NCBI GenBank assembly: GCA_017466455.1
Contig: JAFTUD010000016.1
Span: forward strand, 1 to 64,000
DNA from: Clostridia bacterium
GTDB taxonomy: Bacteria; Bacillota_A; Clostridia; Oscillospirales; CAG-272
Length of the DNA stretch: 64,000 bases
Reading direction: 5' to 3'
Translations under genes and position numbers: made by a program
The notes under the pieces: model-generated
What the model was told of the DNA's origin: nothing
Seen by the model: only the letters and a program-made list of their open reading frames with translations
The model's database searches: none
In this document: positions 32,269 through 40,772 of the stretch, in pieces
Numbering within the stretch: position 1 is the first letter of the stretch
Layout of the letters: every line of letters starts with the position of its first letter

Positions 32269-35200
32269 ATGAAACGCAAACTACTATTTCTAATTATGGT
32301 AGTGGCTCTAATGATGGCATTTTGCATAAGCGCAAATGCACTTGAAGGTAGCGGAACACAAGCCGACCCTTACATCATTAAGAGCGAAGATGATTTTACG
32401 CAAATTTCAAGCTCAACATCAGCACACTATAAGCTTGATGCCGACCTTGAATTTTCAAGCGACACAGGTGCTATTATCGAAAGCGAGTTTAAAGGTGTAT
32501 TTGACGGAAACGGACACACAGTCAAGCTCACAATCAACGCACTAACCGATCAAAGCGGTGATACCCTTGACGCACTTTTTGCCCTTGTTTCGGGACAAAT
32601 TAAAAACCTTACCGTAACAGGCTCAGTTAACGGTTCAAACAAAACCGCAGGTATCGTTGCAAAGCTTTTTTCAAGCGGTAACATCGACAACTGCGTAAAC
32701 TATGCAACTGTCTACGGTAGAAAAAATGTTGCGGGTATTGCAGGAGTTTTGTTTGATACAGCAACAGTTACCAACTGTAAAAACTACGGAACAATCAGCG
32801 GAAAATCAATAAACAAAGGCGTTGACCTTGGTGGTATTGTTGGATGCGTTTGGTATACAGGCGCTTCACATAAGAGCATAATAAATTGCTACAATGCAGG
32901 AGCACTTGAAGGAAACGGCAGTAATGTTGGCGGTATCGTTGGATTTTTCTATTCAGGCAAAATTGAAAACTGCTTTAGCACAGGTGAACTTAACTCAACT
33001 GACGACAACAATCGCGGAATAATCTTCGGTTGCACCGACCAAGCAGGCACACATACTGTTGACGGCTATTTCGGTCTTGGTGAAGAAGACTATATCGGCA
33101 CTAAAAACGGTAGTGTTAAAATGGGCGCACCAATGCTTGAATCAACAGGCGTTGCAATCTACCTCGGCAGTGGTTCGGGTATTCGTGGAGAATTCCACCT
33201 TGATGAAGACGCATATAACACATTTTGCACTCTTGTAGGTATTGATAAGAGCAATATCGAATACGGTGCGGTAGTTACAACAAAAATAGAAGCACAAGCA
33301 CTTAACGGAAATCTTAACTCCCAAGAGGCAATAGACGGCGGTAAAGTCTCGTTCGCTCCTGCCCTTAAAAACGGTGAAAAGCAATATTTCTTCGTTGATG
33401 AAACAAAAGAGGGATATCATTCATATAGATTTGCCCTTACAGGTTTTGCCGATACAGCCAAAGCGTATAATACAGAATTTGTTATTCTTGGCTATGTTAA
33501 GTTTATCGACGCAAACGAAAATGAGCAAATCGTTTATGTAAACACCGTTGAGTCCGCTCGACTCGCTTCCTTGGTTGAGGGAACAAAACTAAACGCAGTT
33601 AACATCATCCGTGTAGCTGAGGCAAGCCTTGAGGACGGAGATTTTGAGGGCAATGCCGATGCGCTAAATGCTCTTAACCATATCGTTAGCAAGAAGGTGT
33701 ATAATAATGTCATAGAAATAGACGGTACAACCGACTACGGACATATAAACGCAACCTTCACCTCACATGTGAGCGAGGGCGATACGGTAGTCTTTAAAAT
33801 CAATAATACCGTTGATACCGAATTCAACGATTATATAAGCGAGCTTCTCTTGAACGGATATGAGAAGCTAATGGAAAACGAAGTAGGGACAAACAAATTT
33901 TTCGTTCTCAAGAAGGGAAGCACACTCATAAACGCATCCTTCTTCGGCTCAAATAATGAGGCTACAATATCTAAGGAAACACTAACCGCGCTTCCCGAAA
34001 ATCTAACCAAGCCGACATATACAAAGAAAAATAACTCATCTATTACACAAATCAAGCTTGCGGATAATGTGTCAGTCAAGGAGGGAATGTCCTATGTTAT
34101 CCACTTGGAGGATGGCACATTCTTCATTGTTGACGGTGGCTGGTGCGAAGACAACTATCTTGAAGCGGATAAGCTTTACAATGTATTAGTAGACCTAAAC
34201 GGCTCGGAAAACGGAATTGTAATAGCAGGCTGGATATTTACTCACTGCCACGGTGACCATATCGGAACATTCAACTACTTCGTTGAAAAATATCATGATA
34301 AGGTTGCAATAAATCAGCTTCTTTACGCATTCCCGTCTGATGATGAAATCCGTGCAAGCGGATCAAGCTATATGCTTGATGACTCAAAGCAAAGATACGG
34401 TCAGTTCAAAAAGGTAATTGCAGAATATTTGACCGATACAGAAATCGTTAAAATCCATAGCGGATATAAATTCTATTACGCAAATGCCGAGATAGAAATT
34501 CTTCAAACCTTTGAGGATCTCTATCCCTCAAGCGTTGCAAGCTATGACTTCAACTCAACATCAACCCTCTTTACAGTAGCGGTTGGCGGACAAAAAATCA
34601 TGTTCCTTGGCGATGTGTCTGATAAAGGAGCATCACGCCTTGTTAATATGTTTAGTGGCGCGCTTGAATGTGACTTCGTTCAGGTTGCGCACCACGGACT
34701 AAATACCACCGATACAATAAGGGCACTGTATCAAGCCGTAAACCCCAAATATGCTCTTTATCCCGCGTGTGAGAGCTGGTACCGTTCAAACATCACAGGT
34801 AGCGCAAATGCGTGGCTTGAATCCTCGGATTCGGTAAAGCAAATATTCGTCTCGGGAATTTCAACCTTCAAGCTTGATCTGCCATATGACGGAACAGCCT
34901 TTGACGGAAAAAAGCTTCCTACCGTTACTGAAATAGATGTAGCGCAAAGACCAAGCACCTCAGTAGCCGTACCGGATGCGTACTTTGATCTTGAATTTGT
35001 AAATGGCACACCCGTTGATGCCAAGGGTAACGCAACAGTAAGCGCAGTTGGCGGTAAGGTTGAAACAACAACCGTTGAATATGACGGAGAAGATAGGACG
35101 GCAACCGCCTTTGTAAAGGACGGAGATAGCGCGCACTATATGACCCTTAACTTCAATGACATTACAACCGATGCGCAAATGGGCGAGTTCGTTATGAGCT

Positions 35201-35721
35201 CCTCAACCTTTGAAATCTTTTTGAGCCTTGATAAGCTTCCGGGCAAAACGGTAGGTCTTATCACCTCTTGCAACGGCGGTGGAGTTACACTTTACCTTCG
35301 CCAGCAGGCAGGCGGACAAATCACCTTCCAAATAGGCTCAACCAATAGAAACTCAAACGGATCGGGTAACTATTCATCAACATCAGATATGAGCGGAACA
35401 CAGCCCCTTGCTTACGCAGGCGCTCCGATTCATATTGTTGGCTCGTACGATAAAGCAACTAACCTTATGAGCGTTTATATCAACGGAATTCTCGTTGCAA
35501 GCGCCGATTACGGAACGGGCGAGTTCCTCGGAGGCTCGGGAAGGGACTATGTCCTCGGTATATGCTATAACCCGCAATACTCAAATGAGGATCTTGGCTC
35601 AACTACTAATTACGAGCTTTACGAGGCAAGAATTTACGATACCGCCTTGACAAGCGAGCAGGTTGCTCAGCAATACTGGAACTGCGTTGATAATCTTTTA
35701 GTGGAGGGCACAAATGAATAA
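32269..35721 (+). CDS. Large secreted protein: GLUG beta-helix, MBL-fold hydrolase, LamG
   Basis: 1150 residues from the ATG at 32269 (AAGGAG site); an upstream in-frame ATG at 32233 lacks one. A signal peptide ends near ANA. Residues about 85-240 contain GLUG-type Gly-rich repeats (VNGSNKTAGIVAKL, GKNVAGIAGVL-like, GSNVGGIVGFFYSG). Residues about 600-890 are a metallo-beta-lactamase fold of the ComEC kind, with metal motif THCHGDH (His659, His661, Asp663, His664) and VAHHGLN (His808). Residues about 960-1130 are a LamG/concanavalin-type jelly roll. No sortase signal or lipobox is visible. It may be a surface nuclease or phosphodiesterase bound to glycan; that is inference. It overlaps the 56-residue gene by eight bases. 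Confidence 0.85.
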   Translation: MKRKLLFLIMVVALMMAFCISANALEGSGTQADPYIIKSEDDFTQISSSTSAHYKLDADLEFSSDTGAIIESEFKGVFDGNGHTVKLTINALTDQSGDTLDALFALVSGQIKNLTVTGSVNGSNKTAGIVAKLFSSGNIDNCVNYATVYGRKNVAGIAGVLFDTATVTNCKNYGTISGKSINKGVDLGGIVGCVWYTGASHKSIINCYNAGALEGNGSNVGGIVGFFYSGKIENCFSTGELNSTDDNNRGIIFGCTDQAGTHTVDGYFGLGEEDYIGTKNGSVKMGAPMLESTGVAIYLGSGSGIRGEFHLDEDAYNTFCTLVGIDKSNIEYGAVVTTKIEAQALNGNLNSQEAIDGGKVSFAPALKNGEKQYFFVDETKEGYHSYRFALTGFADTAKAYNTEFVILGYVKFIDANENEQIVYVNTVESARLASLVEGTKLNAVNIIRVAEASLEDGDFEGNADALNALNHIVSKKVYNNVIEIDGTTDYGHINATFTSHVSEGDTVVFKINNTVDTEFNDYISELLLNGYEKLMENEVGTNKFFVLKKGSTLINASFFGSNNEATISKETLTALPENLTKPTYTKKNNSSITQIKLADNVSVKEGMSYVIHLEDGTFFIVDGGWCEDNYLEADKLYNVLVDLNGSENGIVIAGWIFTHCHGDHIGTFNYFVEKYHDKVAINQLLYAFPSDDEIRASGSSYMLDDSKQRYGQFKKVIAEYLTDTEIVKIHSGYKFYYANAEIEILQTFEDLYPSSVASYDFNSTSTLFTVAVGGQKIMFLGDVSDKGASRLVNMFSGALECDFVQVAHHGLNTTDTIRALYQAVNPKYALYPACESWYRSNITGSANAWLESSDSVKQIFVSGISTFKLDLPYDGTAFDGKKLPTVTEIDVAQRPSTSVAVPDAYFDLEFVNGTPVDAKGNATVSAVGGKVETTTVEYDGEDRTATAFVKDGDSAHYMTLNFNDITTDAQMGEFVMSSSTFEIFLSLDKLPGKTVGLITSCNGGGVTLYLRQQAGGQITFQIGSTNRNSNGSGNYSSTSDMSGTQPLAYAGAPIHIVGSYDKATNLMSVYINGILVASADYGTGEFLGGSGRDYVLGICYNPQYSNEDLGSTTNYELYEARIYDTALTSEQVAQQYWNCVDNLLVEGTNE

Positions 35722-35884
35722 ATATGAACCCCCTGTAATAGAAATAGATGCGCTTGACGCTTCTGATATAATTACCGCAAGCGGTGATAGTGCCGTAAGA
35801 ATTGATAAGCTTGAGGGCTTTGATGAGGGCGAGTCAAAAAGCGCAATATTTGACGCGGGCTTTTGGATAAATTTGGTGAAATAG
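35714..35884 (+). CDS. 56-residue mini-protein with DIITASG motif
   Basis: The reading frame opens inside the last codons of the large secreted protein (8-base overlap) and ends two bases before the lipoprotein start, so it is well placed to be translated by coupling. The protein is acidic, without Cys and without a signal peptide. It starts MNKYEPPVIEIDALDASDIITASGD in pattern: a Pro-rich head, I-E-I, an acidic turn, then D-I-I-T-x-S-G. I recall short clostridial proteins with E/D-D-I-I-T-x-S-G near the N-terminus next to secreted or surface proteins, but know no function. The reading frame of 57 codons is short, so the call rests on position and motif. Confidence 0.6.
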   Translation: MNKYEPPVIEIDALDASDIITASGDSAVRIDKLEGFDEGESKSAIFDAGFWINLVK

Positions 35885-35886
35885 CG

Positions 35887-36336
35887 ATGAAAAGATTTTT
35901 AATACTAATTCTGACACTCCTTCTTGCCCTGATGCTTATCTGCTCCTGCTCGGACGATGAGGAAACATCAAGCCAGGAAGCAAGCTCCTCAAGCGAGGAA
36001 AGCTCCATTGAGCAAAGCGAATCCCAAGGCAAAGAGGAGCAAAGCAATATTCAAAGCGAGTCACAGCAGTCCCCGAGCGAGAGTGAGTCAAGTCAAGCCC
36101 CCACAGAGAGTGAGGAAAGCTCGTGTGAGTCAAGTCAAGCCCCCACAGAGAGTGAGGAAAGCTCGTGTGAGTCAAGCCAAGCTCCTGCCGAGAGCGAATC
36201 GCAAAGCGAAAGCGAGAGTAGCTCACAATCCGAAGCGGAGTCAAGCTCCGAGGAGCAGAGCGAGAAAAACACTGATCCCGAGTATGAAACCAACGGCAAA
36301 ACGGACGAAAGCAGTTGGACTCCAAACAAGCAATAA
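35887..36336 (+). CDS. Ser/Glu-rich lipoprotein of low complexity
   Basis: 149 residues from the ATG at 35887; an earlier in-frame ATG at 35863 falls inside the mini-protein gene. The signal peptide ends in LICSC with the lipid-bearing Cys. Nearly all the rest is Ser, Glu and Gln, including two exact copies of a 14-residue unit with APTESEESSCES, and ends in a polar tail with a Trp. Such stalks span the cell wall; no folded domain is visible. It resembles the stalk of the lipoprotein at 2090, and is a partner or spacer protein for the secreted protein encoded upstream. The hairpin at 36340-36376 follows. Confidence 0.7.
   Translation: MKRFLILILTLLLALMLICSCSDDEETSSQEASSSSEESSIEQSESQGKEEQSNIQSESQQSPSESESSQAPTESEESSCESSQAPTESEESSCESSQAPAESESQSESESSSQSEAESSSEEQSEKNTDPEYETNGKTDESSWTPNKQ
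36085..36168 (+). repeat. Exact 42-base tandem duplication in the lipoprotein gene
   Basis: Two identical 42-base units (36085-36126 and 36127-36168) begin GAGTCAAGTCAAGCCCCCAC and keep the reading frame. A third, diverged partial unit follows. Exact identity implies recent slippage, so length variation between strains is likely. Confidence 0.9.
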
Positions 36337-36339
36337 ACA

Positions 36340-36376
36340 AAAAAAGAGGATATCGTGTTAGCGATATCCTCTTTTC
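36340..36376. terminator. Bidirectional terminator
   Basis: AAAAGAGGATATCG-TGTTAG-CGATATCCTCTTTT, between convergent genes. Confidence 0.9.
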
Positions 36377-36977
36377 ATTTTGTGTTGATTATTAAATCGC
36401 ACCTGCTCCGTATGCCCGTCTTTTCAAAATATGTGTCCTCATAGACAATCCATTCGTTGAAAAATCGCTCTGCCTTGCTTGCATCTCTTTCTAAAATGCG
36501 CTGTGCCTGCGTTTTTTTATCAACCTCTAAAAGCACCGTAAAATCATAATATGAGCATAGCTCGGGATGTAGGGAATAAGCCCCCTCAATAACCGTTAGC
36601 CTCTTGGGAGTGACTGAAATCGGCTCGGAAAGAGTGCCCGTCGAACAGTCGAATTTGCGATACATAACCGCCTCTTTCCTGCTTAACGGCAGTAGCACCT
36701 CACTAAGGAATCGCTCTCTATGCACATTACCCCCCGCCTCTAAAAGTCGCTCGCTTGTGCGCATTTCAAACGGTAAAAAGAAGTCGTCCATATGAAACAC
36801 AACCGCATCAAACGCCTCGCAAATAAGAGAGGCAAGAGTGGTCTTACCGCTTGCGCTTCCGCCGTCAATAGCCACAATTAAGTCCTTGCCCTCGCTAAGC
36901 CTTGCGTCAAGCTCCTTAAAAAGCGGTAAAAACGATACATATCCGCCCCTTTTGAGCAAATTTTCAAAATTATTCAT
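36375..36977 (-). CDS. Uridine kinase-like P-loop kinase
   Basis: 200 residues. Walker A is GGSASGKTT (about residues 39-47), followed by FHMDDFFLP, the substrate-binding Asp pair region of the uridine kinase/phosphoribulokinase family, VIEGAYSLHPEL (Walker B-like) and a lid region with QRILERD. The family phosphorylates nucleosides, pantothenate or similar small molecules. It overlaps the ECF S-component gene by eight bases, so it probably traps the imported substrate as its phosphate. Which nucleoside or vitamin is involved cannot be read. Confidence 0.85.
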   Translation of the reverse strand: MNNFENLLKRGGYVSFLPLFKELDARLSEGKDLIVAIDGGSASGKTTLASLICEAFDAVVFHMDDFFLPFEMRTSERLLEAGGNVHRERFLSEVLLPLSRKEAVMYRKFDCSTGTLSEPISVTPKRLTVIEGAYSLHPELCSYYDFTVLLEVDKKTQAQRILERDASKAERFFNEWIVYEDTYFEKTGIRSRCDLIINTK

Positions 36978-37506
36978 TTGATTTCATCACCCGTGACCCC
37001 TCAAGGGCTATAACTAAAATAGGTATAAGCACAATTTGTATAATAATTCCAATTATCGAATTTGTAAACGCCCCTGCAATAAACGCCCTAAAAGTAAACG
37101 AGCCACCCTTAACGCCCATGCAGACCGCCATTGATACACCCCATATAATTCTGCCCATAAGCATTGAAATAAGTAGGGATATGTATATGAAAAACCGCCT
37201 TTTCGGTAAAAGCCTGTGGCAAATGCCCGAAATAGCGCCGTAAGCCCCAAGCTCAAGCGCCATGCAAACCGCCATAGGAAAAAATATAGGCGAACCGAGC
37301 GTAAGCGAGCGAAGAATGGGGCAAATCACCCCAACGCCAAGCCCCCATTTCCAGCCACAGATAAACCCACAAAGCAAAACGGGAATATGCATAGGTAAAA
37401 GCATAGTGCCAATTTGCGGAATTTGTCCTGTCAAAAACGGAAGCGAATAGCCAAGCGCCAAGCAAAGCGCCGAAATAACAAGCCTTAAAATACCCTGTCG
37501 TTGCAT
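36970..37506 (-). CDS. ECF transporter S component
   Basis: 178 residues from the ATG at 37506, behind ribosome site AGGGGGG; the longer frame from 37545 would begin inside the promoter. Six hydrophobic segments and the segment order of ECF-type vitamin-binding subunits are visible: LVISALCLALGYSLPF, MLLPMHIPVLLCGFICG, ALELGAYGAISGIC, then MLMGRIIWGVSMAVCMG. It would pair with shared EcfA/A'/T subunits encoded elsewhere. The next gene is a uridine-kinase-like enzyme, so a nucleoside or a vitamin that is phosphorylated on entry is the best guess. Confidence 0.85.
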   Translation of the reverse strand: MQRQGILRLVISALCLALGYSLPFLTGQIPQIGTMLLPMHIPVLLCGFICGWKWGLGVGVICPILRSLTLGSPIFFPMAVCMALELGAYGAISGICHRLLPKRRFFIYISLLISMLMGRIIWGVSMAVCMGVKGGSFTFRAFIAGAFTNSIIGIIIQIVLIPILVIALEGSRVMKSNE

Positions 37507-37535
37507 ATCCTGTCCCCCCTTCAATATCCGTGCAT

Positions 37536-37564
37536 ATTTTACCATAAAACCCCGCCCTTTTCAA
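37536..37564 (-). promoter_or_regulatory. Promoter of the ECF-kinase operon
   Basis: Minus strand: -35 TTGAAA, 17-base spacer, -10 TAAAAT, about 25 bases before the start codon. Confidence 0.7.
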
Positions 37565-37585
37565 TCCCTAATGCTAAATTTCGTT

Positions 37586-37616
37586 AAAAAGAGTGGACGC
37601 ATTTTGCGCCCACTCG
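37586..37616 (-). terminator. Terminator of the uraA-upp operon
   Basis: On the minus strand CGAGTGGGCGC-AAAAT-GCGTCCACTC followed by TTTTT. Confidence 0.85.
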
Positions 37617-37628
37617 CTTAATCTGCAA

Positions 37629-38270
37629 TTATTTCGTTCCGAAAAGCCTGTCGCCCGCATCTCCAAGACCGGGGAGAATGTAGCCATGCTCGTTAAGACA
37701 TCTGTCAAGCGTGGAAACATAAATGCTTACATCAGGATGCGCCTCGGCAACTCTGGAAACGCCTTCGGGCGCGCCAATAATTGACATAAACTTAATGTGC
37801 TTACAGCCCTTGTCCTTTAGTAGCTGAATGGCATCGCAGGCACTTCCGCCGGTTGCAAGCATCGGGTCAACCACCAAAACGAGCTTGTCCTCAATGCCCT
37901 CAGGTAGCTTGCAATAGTATGTGTCGGGCTTCAGTGTTTCCTCATTACGGCACATTCCAATATGTCCAACCCTTGCCGAGGGGAATAGCGCATGCACACC
38001 GTTAACCATTCCAAGGCCCGCGCGAAGAATAGGAACAATAACAACCGCATTGTCCTTAACAACAGTTTGCTTGCATACCTCAAGAGGAGTTTTAACCTCA
38101 ATCTCGGTAGTCGGCACGCCGTCCTTAAGGCTCTCATAGGTCATAAGGGTCGTAATCTCCGTAGCAAGCTCACGAAATTCCTTCATGCTTGTCCTTTCAT
38201 CACGCAAAATAGCAATCTTGTGACGGATAAGCGGATGGTCAAAGATAATTACATTCTTGTAGTCCTTCAT
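37629..38270 (-). CDS. upp: Uracil phosphoribosyltransferase
   Basis: 213 residues, full length. It makes UMP from uracil and PRPP. The PRPP loop is VDPMLATGGSA, the uracil-binding end is GYILPGLGDAGDR, and PILRAGLGM is the conserved flexible-loop segment. The start overlaps the uraA stop codon by one base (TAATG) with ribosome site GGAG. Transporter and enzyme are thus coupled for uracil salvage. Confidence 0.97.
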   Translation of the reverse strand: MKDYKNVIIFDHPLIRHKIAILRDERTSMKEFRELATEITTLMTYESLKDGVPTTEIEVKTPLEVCKQTVVKDNAVVIVPILRAGLGMVNGVHALFPSARVGHIGMCRNEETLKPDTYYCKLPEGIEDKLVLVVDPMLATGGSACDAIQLLKDKGCKHIKFMSIIGAPEGVSRVAEAHPDVSIYVSTLDRCLNEHGYILPGLGDAGDRLFGTK

Positions 38271-39661
38271 TATTTTTCATCTCCATCATCTTTTTTAAAC
38301 TTGTTCAAAACGATATTTACAATAATACCGAGAATTAGCGCGCATGCAATAGCGGTAATAGTAACCTTACCAATCTGAAGCGCCATACCGCCAACACCGG
38401 TGATAAGAATTGCAGATACAGTAAAGAGATTTGCATGGTCCTCAAGGTTTACCTTTTGAATCATCTTAAGACCCGATACCGCGATAAAGCCGTAAAGCGT
38501 GATACATACACCGCCCATTACACAGCCGGGAATTGAATCAAGGAATGCAACAAACGGAGATACAAACGAAATAAGCACAGCCATAATAGCGGTTGTTGTA
38601 ATAGTAGCAACGGATGCGTTACGGGTAATAGCAACACAGCCAACGCTCTCGCCATATGTTGTGTTGGGACAGCCACCGAAGAACGCACCGACCATTGAGC
38701 CGACACCGTCACCAAGTAAAGTGCGGTTAAGACCGGGATTTTCAAGAAGGTCCTCACCAATAATGCTCGAAAGGTTCTTATGGTCCGCAATATGCTCAGC
38801 AAATACAACAAATGCAACAGGAATGTAAGCTACCGCAACGGTTGCAAGATAGCTCCACTCAAAGTCCTTAAATCCGCCGAAGCCCTTAACAAAGGTAAAC
38901 TCGGGAATGTCAAGGAATGTGGTGAATTTTACGCCGTCGGAAACAAGGCTTGTAAACGGAGCAAAGTCAATTACCTTAAGCGCGTCCGCATCGGCAATGT
39001 ATCCGATAATGGTGAATATAAGTGCAACGCCATAACCTGCTAAAACACCGATAATGAAGGGGATTAGCTTTGTCATCTTTTTGCCGTAGGTTGAGCAAAT
39101 AATAACAACAAAGAAGGTCACAATAGCGCAAATAAGCGAAAGCCAGATAGGAGTGCTCATAATAAATGCACCGTCACCGTTGACTCTCGGTCCGTATGAG
39201 AATACATCCTTAATTGCCGCACCCGAAAGCGAAAGACCGATGAGCGCAACCGTCGGACCGATAACCGCAGGAGGCATAAGCCTGTTAATCCAGCCAACCC
39301 CGACATACTTTACAATAAGCGCGATTACTACATAAACAAGACCCGCAAAAATCGCACCGATCAAAAGCCCAAGATAGCCAAGGCTTGCCGACGCCGCGCC
39401 TGCAAACGATGCGCTCATTGAGCCGATAAAGGCGAATGATGAGCCAAGGAATACAGGGCTACGGAATTTTGTGAAAAGCTGATAAACTATTGTACCTACG
39501 CCCGCACCGAAAAGAGCAGCCGAGGCAGACATTCCGTTTCCAACAATAGCAGGAACAGCGATAGTTGCCGCCATAATCGCAAGAAGCTGTTGAATGGCGA
39601 AAACAATCATCTTGCCAAACGGTGGCTTTTCGTGAATGTCATAAACGAGATTTTTTGCCAT
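38270..39661 (-). CDS. uraA: Uracil permease (NCS2 family)
   Basis: 463 residues from the ATG at 39661, which has ribosome site AAGGAG; the longer frame to 39727 would start in the promoter. About 14 membrane segments. The NCS2 landmarks PPFGKMIVFAIQQLLAIMAATI at the head and VFAEHIADHKNLSSIIGEDLL with GCPNTTYGESVGCVAITRNASV (substrate-binding Glu and Gln-type positions) match UraA. It is a proton-coupled uracil importer feeding Upp. Confidence 0.95.
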   Translation of the reverse strand: MAKNLVYDIHEKPPFGKMIVFAIQQLLAIMAATIAVPAIVGNGMSASAALFGAGVGTIVYQLFTKFRSPVFLGSSFAFIGSMSASFAGAASASLGYLGLLIGAIFAGLVYVVIALIVKYVGVGWINRLMPPAVIGPTVALIGLSLSGAAIKDVFSYGPRVNGDGAFIMSTPIWLSLICAIVTFFVVIICSTYGKKMTKLIPFIIGVLAGYGVALIFTIIGYIADADALKVIDFAPFTSLVSDGVKFTTFLDIPEFTFVKGFGGFKDFEWSYLATVAVAYIPVAFVVFAEHIADHKNLSSIIGEDLLENPGLNRTLLGDGVGSMVGAFFGGCPNTTYGESVGCVAITRNASVATITTTAIMAVLISFVSPFVAFLDSIPGCVMGGVCITLYGFIAVSGLKMIQKVNLEDHANLFTVSAILITGVGGMALQIGKVTITAIACALILGIIVNIVLNKFKKDDGDEK

Positions 39662-39706
39662 ATTTTTCTCCTTTTTAAGGTCATTTTGACCATATTTATT
39701 AAAACA

Positions 39707-39735
39707 ATTATACCACCAAGCGAGCAAAAAGTCAA
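39707..39735 (-). promoter_or_regulatory. Promoter of uraA-upp
   Basis: Minus strand: -35 TTGACT, 17-base spacer, -10 TATAAT. The leader is only about 40 bases and holds the small hairpin GGTC-AAAAT-GACC, too short for a PyrR attenuator. Confidence 0.75.
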
Positions 39736-39795
39736 TTCCTGTCGCACATATTTTGTATTATCCTCAATCCTTTTCCAAATATTACCGTTTTCTGC

Positions 39796-39824
39796 TTGAA
39801 AAAGATAAAAAAATGTGTTATATT
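39796..39824 (+). promoter_or_regulatory. Promoter of the DUF4886 gene
   Basis: -35 TTGAAA, 17-base spacer, -10 TATATT. The in-frame ATG at 39796-39798 does not exist as a usable start because the frame there lies in the promoter; translation starts at 39847. Confidence 0.65.
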
Positions 39825-39846
39825 TAAGAAAAAAGGAGGCATAATT

Positions 39847-40590
39847 ATGAAAATTTTATCAATCGGTAATAGCTTTTCAGAGGATGCGCATGCGTATTTA
39901 CACGCCTTGGCAAAGCAACGGAATATTGACCTGACAACAGTAGATTTAGCAATCGGAGGCTGTAGCCTTGAAAGACACTGGGATAATGTAACAAAAAATA
40001 GCGCAAGCTATTTATATAGTAAAAACGGCGAGCCGTTTTGGGGTGAGCCCAATACCGCCATTGAGCCGAATTTAAAGAGCGATAGCTACGATGTCATCAC
40101 CCTTCAGCAGGTAAGCGGTTATTCGGGCGAGTATGAAAGCTATCAGCCATACCTAAATAACCTTATAGAATATGTGCGCGCATATCAGCCAAGCGCGAAA
40201 ATATACATCCACCGTACATGGGCATATGAGATTGACTCAAGCCACGGTGATTTCCCAAAATACGGCTCAAATCAAAGAAAAATGTACGAGGCGATTTGCA
40301 AGGCAACCACCCTCGCAAGCGAGGAAACAGGCGCGGACATAATCCCCTCGGGCGATGTTATTCAAGCCCTTCGGGAGCGAGTTGGCGAGCTTGATTATGC
40401 AAACGGGGGAGAGTCGCTTTGCCGTGACGGCTTCCATTTGTCCGAAACCTACGGCAGATACGCAGCAGCCCTTACATGGCTTGCCACTCTTACAGGCAAA
40501 AGGGTAGAGCCAATGCCGTTTATGGAGCTGAGCATTGATATAATAGCAAAAATTTGCGAAATTGTAAACGAAATTACTCACGCAAAATAA
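39847..40590 (+). CDS. DUF4886 protein (SGNH-hydrolase-like)
   Basis: 247 residues from the ATG at 39847 behind AAGGAGG. The N-terminus KILSIGNSFSEDA is the block-I equivalent of an SGNH fold (Ser in GNSFS). VITLQQVSG carries the block-III-type polar residue, and the C-terminal DGFHLSETYGRYAA holds the Asp-x2-His pair. No signal peptide, so cytoplasmic. Proteins of this group are common near glycan-degradation genes and may be deacylases; no substrate is known to me. Confidence 0.8.
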   Translation: MKILSIGNSFSEDAHAYLHALAKQRNIDLTTVDLAIGGCSLERHWDNVTKNSASYLYSKNGEPFWGEPNTAIEPNLKSDSYDVITLQQVSGYSGEYESYQPYLNNLIEYVRAYQPSAKIYIHRTWAYEIDSSHGDFPKYGSNQRKMYEAICKATTLASEETGADIIPSGDVIQALRERVGELDYANGGESLCRDGFHLSETYGRYAAALTWLATLTGKRVEPMPFMELSIDIIAKICEIVNEITHAK

Positions 40591-40658
40591 AGCCGTCAAG
40601 CAATTTTCAAGCAACCGATATCCGTAAAATAAAATTATAAAATAAAATGAAAATAAGG

Positions 40659-40687
40659 TTGAATTGCTTGGAAAAATGTGATATACT
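40659..40687 (+). promoter_or_regulatory. Promoter of the decarboxylase beta-gamma genes
   Basis: -35 TTGAAT, 17-base spacer, -10 TATACT. The 80-base leader contains a nested stem at 40699-40732 (TTATAT ... CTTGAC-ACG-GTCAAG ... ATATAA), which could be a protein- or ligand-binding leader structure. Confidence 0.6.
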
Positions 40688-40772
40688 TAGTAAGCATTGA
40701 TTTATATCCCTGCTTGACACGGTCAAGATATAACTGTAATGTAATGACAACTTGTAAAAAAGGAGAATGAAA

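Noticed and set aside
35936..36361. Long frames on both strands overlapping the Ser-rich lipoprotein
   Set aside because: They arise from the repetitive AGC/GAG codon pattern of the lipoprotein gene and have no start signals.
39662..39706. PyrR or uracil-responsive attenuator before uraA
   Set aside because: The leader of about 40 bases has one tiny hairpin and no terminator/antiterminator pair.
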